64,000 nt of DNA. Source: Bradyrhizobium sp. AS23.2 (GTDB taxonomy: Bacteria > Pseudomonadota > Alphaproteobacteria > Rhizobiales > Xanthobacteraceae). The notes under the pieces were generated by a model. The model saw only the letters and a list, made by a program, of their open reading frames with translations. It was not told the DNA's origin and did no database searches. Position numbers and translations under genes: made by a program. Within the stretch, counting starts at the first letter, position 1. Each line of letters opens with the position of its first letter. Below are positions 59,376-64,000 of the stretch, in pieces. The DNA lies in contig NZ_LGHM01000115.1 in assembly GCF_001908185.1 (NCBI RefSeq), positions 1 to 64,000 on the forward strand, given 5' to 3'.

Positions 59376-59969
59376 ATGGCCGATACACATACCCAAGCTC
59401 GACTCGTCCTAGGTCCCGGAACCGGACTGCTGCGTTCGCTGGCTGACAATTGGTGGCTCCTGCTGCTGCGCGGGATCGCCGGCATCGCCTTTGGCGCTCT
59501 CGCATTCTTTTGGCCTGGCCTCACCCTGGTCACGCTCACCTTGCTGTGGGGAGCTTATGCCCTGGTGGATGGTGTCATCGCCATCGCGGCGGCTTTCAGC
59601 GCCTCGGGTGGCGAAGCAGGTCCGCGCTGGTGGCTGGGCTTAAGCGGCGTCGCCGGCATCCTCGCCGGTGTCGTGACGTTCTCCTACACAGGCGCCACGA
59701 CACTGGCGCTTCTGATGTTCATCGCGACCTGGGCGATCGTCATTGGCGCCCTGCAGATCTGGGGCGCGGTTGCGTTGCGCAAAGTGCTGCAAAACGAATG
59801 GCTGCTCGTTCTTAACGGCGTCCTGTCGATCGCCTTTGGCGTCATCCTTTTCGTGCAGCCGGGTACGGGTGCGTTGACGTTGGTCTGGATGATCGCCTGG
59901 TACGCGATCCTCTTCGGTTGCCTTTACATCGCGCTCGCGTTTCGGCTGAAGCAGTACAGGCGAGCCTAA
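59376..59969 (+). CDS. HdeD family membrane protein
   Basis: From ATG 59376 (GGAG seven bases upstream) this 197-residue protein has six membrane helices in three pairs, as in HdeD acid-resistance proteins. The pairs are WWLLLLRGIAGIAFGALAFF, LTLLWGAYALVDGVIAIAAA, WWLGLSGVAGILAGVVTF, ALLMFIATWAIVIGALQIWG, EWLLVLNGVLSIAFGVILFV and TLVWMIAWYAILFGCLYIAL. The GxxxxxxG helix pattern repeats three times. The exact role of HdeD outside enteric acid resistance is unclear. It is followed by a near-perfect hairpin. Confidence 0.9.
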   Translation: MADTHTQARLVLGPGTGLLRSLADNWWLLLLRGIAGIAFGALAFFWPGLTLVTLTLLWGAYALVDGVIAIAAAFSASGGEAGPRWWLGLSGVAGILAGVVTFSYTGATTLALLMFIATWAIVIGALQIWGAVALRKVLQNEWLLVLNGVLSIAFGVILFVQPGTGALTLVWMIAWYAILFGCLYIALAFRLKQYRRA

Positions 59970-59985
59970 GGAACAGTCGCTGAAC

Positions 59986-60022
59986 ACCGATGAATTCACC
60001 AGCACGGGGTGAATTCATCGGT
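59986..60022. terminator. 15-bp perfect inverted repeat after hdeD-like gene
   Basis: ACCGATGAATTCACC (59986-60000) is repeated in inverted form as GGTGAATTCATCGGT (60008-60022), with a 7-base loop. It starts 17 bases after the HdeD stop. There is no T-run, so it may be a factor-dependent terminator, mRNA-stabilising hairpin or a palindromic repeat element. Confidence 0.55.
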
Positions 60023-60302
60023 CCAGGCGCGAGGCGCGGCGAGGCCCCCAGGAAGTAGCCGCGAGTTTTCCAAGCATCCAACCCAATATCGGTGGTGATG
60101 CTATGTCCAAAATGACAATGGCAAGGCTTTTTGCAATCGCATTGTGAAGTGGCTCAAGCAGCATTTGCCGCGCATTGAGTGAGGACATCAGCAAGTGAAC
60201 ACACGGATGGAGCCGGAGGTGTTCCGCCGCTGATTCCTGATCTCGAGATCCTGCTCGGCAGCTACCTCGCCGGCAACGCCCTGGTCAAGATCCACGGTTA
60301 GA
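60023..60302. other. Non-coding stretch upstream of joined relics
   Basis: No convincing gene. Only short frames with poor ribosome sites appear. The sequence looks like decayed DNA between HdeD and the IclR/EAL relics. Confidence 0.35.
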
Positions 60303-60674
60303 TCATCGCGCTTCGGGCCGGTGGTCGAGACGATCCGGATGTCCGGCGGTTGCATCGGACATCTGCAGTTGGAGACGCTCACCGCGATAGCCGAGCCGCC
60401 GCGAGATATTATCAGCGGCGTTGGCGGCCGCCTGAATGGCGGTATCCAGCGAGGCGGTCATGTCCTTCATCGGAAGAAACGGCACCGTCAGTACGGCGGT
60501 CGTCTCGCCGTGGAAATCGCGGATCGGAAGGGAGATGTTCGTCACACCGGCGACAACGAGCGATGGCCGGATGTCGCAGCCCTGGCGCAGGACAGATTCA
60601 ATATATGAGTTCACCGTTTTCATGTCTTCGTCTGCCGTGAGCATGCTCGCAACGGTCTCGAGCACACTGCGGCG
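60303..60674 (-). pseudogene. Relic of IclR-family regulator C-terminal domain
   Basis: About 110 residues resemble the C-terminal effector domain of IclR-type regulators: VLRQGCDIRPSLVVAGVTNI, SLPIRDFHGETTAVLTVPFL and a final helix ADNISRRLGYR. The N-terminal winged helix is missing. The upstream end joins, with a one-base frame change, to an EAL-domain relic at about 60674. The C-terminal ~15 residues are unlike the family. It has no own start signal and is considered a non-functional fragment. Confidence 0.6.
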
Positions 60675-60905
60675 AGAGGACAAAGCCTTGCACCAGGTCG
60701 CAATCGAGCCTGCCGAGCACGTCCGCTTCGGCCGGCAATTCGGCCCCCTCTGCCCCTACCGTCATGCCAAGCCCGTGCCACAGGGCGACGATGCCGCCTA
60801 GCAATTCATGCTTCTCCGGCGCGGTAGAAATGCCATCCACGAAGGTCCGGTCCATCTTCAGATAATCGAAAGGCAGGCGCGTCAGATAGCCGAGCGGCCG
60901 GGGCT
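60674..60905 (-). pseudogene. Relic of EAL-domain (cyclic-di-GMP phosphodiesterase) C-terminus
   Basis: The frame reads LTRLPFDYLKMDRTFVDGIS, VALWHGLGMTVGAEGAELPA and RLDCDLVQGFVLS. This follows the end of EAL domains (K-x-DR-x-FV, then GLGMTVVAEGVE, then CDxxQGFLxS), although VVAEGVE is degraded to VGAEGAE. The catalytic EAL motif and most of the domain are absent. The fragment is fused out of frame to the IclR relic. It cannot hydrolyse cyclic-di-GMP. Confidence 0.65.
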
Positions 60906-61278
60906 CTTGATTTTTGCAAACAAAGTTTCGGCGAGGACGGAGCTTCCGGAAAAGGGGGAGGGAGCCAGTCCTTGCGTCGAGGCTGAGAGCTGTCGCTCAA
61001 GGCCGGATGCGAGAGGTCGCCTGGACTATGGATGTATTGGGCGAATCCGCGGCCGCAGCGTTGTCCAATGCCCATCGGGACCGAATTTTCCTTGCGATCC
61101 AAAAGCCGATCAGGGTTGCCAGCAACACCGGCGGAAAATCGAAGATTAGCGACATTGCAGTGCCAATTGGACCGCGGTCGATCGAGAAATAGTCTCCGAT
61201 CGGCAAGCTTACCGCTACGCACCAAGCCCAGTTGTGGCTCGTCGATTGGCTTCATTGCCGTTCATGCGACGGTATGGC
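60906..61278. other. Gap between EAL relic and ABC ATPase
   Basis: No strong gene. A minus-strand frame at 60997-61206 (TTG start) encodes 69 residues with one clear membrane helix (SLIFDFPPVLLATLIGFWIA) followed by RKIRSRW. It might be a small membrane protein or a decayed end of one, but no ribosome binding site is seen. Confidence 0.3.
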
Positions 61279-62823
61279 TCAATGCACAGCCGCATAAAGG
61301 ATCTTGTCCTGGGTCGCTTCCTCGGCATTGAACTCGGCGACGATCTGCCCGGCGCGCGCAACCAGGATGCGGTCCGAGACCGCGAGAATTTCCGGCAGGT
61401 AGGACGAGATCACCACCACCGCCTTGCCTTGCTCGGCCAGTCTGCGGATCTCCTCATTGATGTGCGGAATGGTCCCGACATCGACACCTCGCGTGGGCTC
61501 GTCGAAAATCACGATCGAAGGATCCTGGACCAGGGATTTGGCCAGCGCGACCTTTTGCTGATTGCCGCCGGAGAGTTCGATGATTCTGGCTTTGCGCTGC
61601 AGGGCATTGATCTTGAGCCGCTCAATCCAGTAGTTCGCCAGCTTGGACCGTCGCGCGTGCGAGAGCAGATGGGTGAAGCCGCGCTTCGTCGCCAGCTTGC
61701 CGATATACACGTTGTCGTCGACAGTCATGGTTTCGAAGAAGCCGTCGGCCTTGCGATCCTCGGTGATGTAGGCGATGCCGTCGTCGATCGCCTGTCTTGG
61801 CACGCGGTAGCGGATTGGCCGGCCCCGCAGCCTGATAATGCCGCCGTTGACGAGATTGCGCTTGAGCACGCCAAAGATGATTCTCGCGATCTCGGTGCGG
61901 CCGGACCCGATCAGGCCGGCGATGCCGACCACCTCGCCGGCATAAACTGAGAATGACATGTTCTTCACGACCATGCCCATCGTGACGTTCTCGACCGTCA
62001 GAACCTTCTTGCGACGAGGGGACGCCCCCTTGCTGTTCCGTCCACAGATCGCCTGAACGATGGGACGTCCGATCATGTGCTGCACCAACGCGTCGCGGCT
62101 TAGCGTGCTCGCTGGCGCCGTGATCACCGATCGGCCATCGCGCAGGACCGTAATGCGATTGGCGATCTGCAAGGATTCTTCAAGCGCATGCGAGATGTAG
62201 ATGATGGCGACCCCGCGGGTGCGCAGATTGCGTACCAGACGGAAGAAGTGGACGATCTCCTCCGGCGTGAGACTTGCGGTCGGCTCGTCGAAGATGATGA
62301 TGCGCGCGTTGTTGTGGATCGCGCGCGCGATCTCGACCATTTGCTTCTTGGCGGTGCCGAGCAGCGCCACCGGTGTCGTCGGATCGACCTGGAAATTTAG
62401 AGACTGCAGCAGCTGCTGCGCCCGAATGTTCAGGGTGCGAAATCGCGTCAGGAGCTTCTCGTTGCCGAGCTCGATGTTCTGCGCCACCGTCATCGTCGGC
62501 ACCAGGCTGGTTTCCTGGTAGACCATGCAAATGCCGGCGGCGAGCGCGTCCCGTGGCTGCTCAAAATCAACCCGTTTGCCATCGACAAGGATATCACCGG
62601 AGGTTAGCCGGATCGCACCGGCGATAGCCTTGCAGAGGGTCGACTTGCCCGCGCCGTTCTCGCCGGCGAGCGCGTGGACCTCGCCCGGAAACAAATCGAA
62701 ATCGATGCCTTCGATGGCGTGTACGCCGCCATAGATCTTGTTGCCGCCGACGACCTGCAGCACGGCCCGGCGGCGGTTCACTGCGGCTCCTGCGCTTTCC
62801 GGCGGCGAGGCTAGTTCGTCCAC
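61279..62823 (-). CDS. Sugar-type ABC transporter ATP-binding protein (two ATPase domains)
   Basis: This 514-residue protein has two tandem ABC modules, as in RbsA/MglA/XylG. The first has Walker A GENGAGKSTLCKAIAG (near residue 55) and Walker B IIIFDEPTASLTPEE. The second has a modified P-loop GLIGSGRTEIARIIFG, signature LSGGNQQKVALAKSL and Walker B VIFDEPTRGVDVG. It energises uptake of a sugar or similar solute. Translation starts at GTG 62823 with GGGAG upstream, one base after the stop of the beta-propeller gene. The permease must lie beyond the window; the downstream side holds relics only. Confidence 0.93.
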   Translation of the reverse strand: MDELASPPESAGAAVNRRRAVLQVVGGNKIYGGVHAIEGIDFDLFPGEVHALAGENGAGKSTLCKAIAGAIRLTSGDILVDGKRVDFEQPRDALAAGICMVYQETSLVPTMTVAQNIELGNEKLLTRFRTLNIRAQQLLQSLNFQVDPTTPVALLGTAKKQMVEIARAIHNNARIIIFDEPTASLTPEEIVHFFRLVRNLRTRGVAIIYISHALEESLQIANRITVLRDGRSVITAPASTLSRDALVQHMIGRPIVQAICGRNSKGASPRRKKVLTVENVTMGMVVKNMSFSVYAGEVVGIAGLIGSGRTEIARIIFGVLKRNLVNGGIIRLRGRPIRYRVPRQAIDDGIAYITEDRKADGFFETMTVDDNVYIGKLATKRGFTHLLSHARRSKLANYWIERLKINALQRKARIIELSGGNQQKVALAKSLVQDPSIVIFDEPTRGVDVGTIPHINEEIRRLAEQGKAVVVISSYLPEILAVSDRILVARAGQIVAEFNAEEATQDKILYAAVH

Positions 62824-62824
62824 C

Positions 62825-63940
62825 TCAAATCTCCCGGCTCAAGAGCAGTTGGCCAGCGCCCCGCGCTGCAATCACCGTACCTTGCGGTGTCGCGCACGCG
62901 CCGGTAATGCCGTGGAACCGGCCGCTAGCGCGGCTATGCATGCTGTCGATGGTCTCGCCTTCGGCATCAATGCGCATGAGCAGGCCGTAGGATCGCGGCG
63001 GCGCCCAGGGCTTTCGGATACCGAGCGCCTTGACGCCGCCGATCTGCATCGGTTCGCGGCAATCGTTGCCGCTGGCGTAGGCTGGCGCGATCCAGTGGCC
63101 CGGCGGCATGGTTGCGATCATCTCCCGACGAAAATCGTCTTCCCTGAGGACGAATTCGATCAGATGGGTGCGCCGCGCGAACAGCGCGAGATAAAAGCCG
63201 CCGCGCCCGTCGCCGCGAAGGCGGGCGGGATAGCCGGGCAGGTTGCGCAACACGATCTCCGGCTGCGCCACGCCCTTGTTCGACAGAGGAATGCGGCTGA
63301 CGCAGTGGCCCCAGCTCTCGCTGTACCAGAGCTGGGCGTCATCGGGCGCAACCGCCAACCCGTACGGATATCGGAGGCCGCTCAATACCGTGGTTGCGCC
63401 ATCGAGCGCAGCGTCGCAGGCGATCAACCTGCCACTCCGTCGCTTCTCCATCAGATCGTGACGCCATGCGTCGGGTTTCCTCGCAGTGCTTCCTTCCACC
63501 GCGAAGATTCGACCACCCGACGTCACTGTCACCGACTGAAGACCGGCGAGCACGTGACCGTCGACGGCGCCGAGCCAGCGCGGCCGGGGTTTTGCAGGAT
63601 CGATCGCAGCAAGCCCACGCGCGGCAACACAGACCAGGAGGCGCCCGTCGGGATGGATCGCAAGCCCGCCAGCATCGCCGTCGAATTTTGCAACTAGCGT
63701 ACGCGTTGCAAAGCCCGTACCCGAGAACCTGAGGACCGAGCTTCCCGCCGAGACGAACAGTGAGCCGTCGTGGGCGACCACGACGTCATCGAGGCCGGGC
63801 AGGGCGGCGCCGATCGGTGTGCAGGCATCGAGACGGTCATTGGGACTGAGCGCGCCGTCCAGCGGCGGTATGGCGGCTTGCTCGTTGCCGCGGTCGATAA
63901 CGCTGCGGATGTTCCGCAAGAGATGATCGAACATTCCCAC
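62825..63940 (-). CDS. SMP-30/strictosidine-synthase-like beta-propeller protein
   Basis: This 371-residue protein shows the blade pattern of six-bladed propellers: LDDVVVAHDGSLFVSAGSSV, GGLAIHPDGRLLVCVAARGL, SVTVTSGGRIFAVEGS and YPYGLAVAPDDAQLWYSESW. The last is the strictosidine-synthase/SMP-30 hallmark with a metal-site-like YPYG. It has no signal peptide. It sits between a partial upstream gene and the ABC ATPase, all on the minus strand. A lactonase acting on the imported sugar is a reasonable inference. Confidence 0.85.
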   Translation of the reverse strand: MGMFDHLLRNIRSVIDRGNEQAAIPPLDGALSPNDRLDACTPIGAALPGLDDVVVAHDGSLFVSAGSSVLRFSGTGFATRTLVAKFDGDAGGLAIHPDGRLLVCVAARGLAAIDPAKPRPRWLGAVDGHVLAGLQSVTVTSGGRIFAVEGSTARKPDAWRHDLMEKRRSGRLIACDAALDGATTVLSGLRYPYGLAVAPDDAQLWYSESWGHCVSRIPLSNKGVAQPEIVLRNLPGYPARLRGDGRGGFYLALFARRTHLIEFVLREDDFRREMIATMPPGHWIAPAYASGNDCREPMQIGGVKALGIRKPWAPPRSYGLLMRIDAEGETIDSMHSRASGRFHGITGACATPQGTVIAARGAGQLLLSREI

Positions 63941-63946
63941 TTTCGC

Positions 63947-64000
63947 CTACCCGCTCGCTCTGCTCTTTGCGCCCCAATAGGCGTCATAGCCGGTCCAGCT
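63947..64000 (-). CDS. C-terminal end of a gene continuing past the window
   Basis: The last 18 codons read SWTGYDAYWGAKSRASG and stop at TAG (63947-63949), six bases upstream of the beta-propeller start. The frame is open to the window edge. From the ATPase operon context it is probably a permease or another transport-operon gene, but 17 residues do not allow a call. Confidence 0.45.
   Translation of the reverse strand, partial: SWTGYDAYWGAKSRASG

Overview
The window reads as chromosome of a high-GC alphaproteobacterium, most likely Bradyrhizobium or a close relative in the Nitrobacteraceae. The pointers are an alphaproteobacterial-type 5-aminolevulinate synthase, a cbb3 oxidase operon with its CcoI/CcoS maturation genes, many acyl-CoA and PHA genes, FixJ-type regulation, HdeD, and several tiny proteins that I recall from Bradyrhizobium genomes. 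This assignment rests on recognition, not on a search. I saw no tRNA, rRNA, CRISPR array or intact insertion sequence.

Layout. 1-3.9 kb: the 3' part of a Gly/Phe/His-rich LTxxQ-type protein, then small hypothetical genes (two as ATGA-overlapping pairs) and a relic of a tricarboxylate-transport receptor. 4.1-12.1 kb: an AraC regulator divergent from a PHA/acyl-CoA operon (acyl-CoA ligase, MaoC hydratase, PHA synthase, frameshifted PHA depolymerase, phasin, acyl-CoA dehydrogenase), followed by a scrambled TPP-enzyme/DoxX relic. 12.5-16.2 kb: two AraC regulators and an MFS transporter. 16.2-24.7 kb, minus strand: ccoN-O-Q-P, a short membrane protein, a DUF2189 protein, ccoI and ccoS, preceded by a ferredoxin-cyclase-globin fusion and a fused cytochrome bd remnant. 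25.3-30.5 kb, plus strand: type II NADH dehydrogenase, HlyD and two ABC-2 permeases, tightly coupled. 30.5-38.3 kb, minus strand: a second acyl-CoA operon (YWTD propeller protein, 3-hydroxyacyl-CoA dehydrogenase, acyl-CoA dehydrogenase, enoyl-CoA hydratase, hydrolase, CoA-transferase) followed by hemA.

38.4-56 kb is a regulatory island: a PAS histidine kinase, four related AraC paralogues in tandem plus a short one, a MalT-like LuxR regulator, an 1833-residue kinase-like/AAA/GAF/PAS/histidine-kinase protein, a stand-alone receiver, a FixJ-type regulator and another AraC. 56-64 kb holds small secreted proteins, a flavin reductase lacking its redox disulfide, a frameshifted PRC-barrel gene, HdeD, joined IclR/EAL relics, and the end of a sugar-type ABC transporter operon that continues past the window.

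How it fits together (inference): the centre looks like a low-oxygen energy module, with a high-affinity oxidase, haem synthesis, NADH entry and a candidate O2/redox-sensing cyclase. It is flanked by carbon-storage and acyl-CoA modules with two close paralogous acyl-CoA dehydrogenases. The many AraC regulators and the large hybrid kinase probably set which carbon modules are used. Gene decay (relics, single-base frameshifts, a domain-deleted oxidase) recurs through the window.
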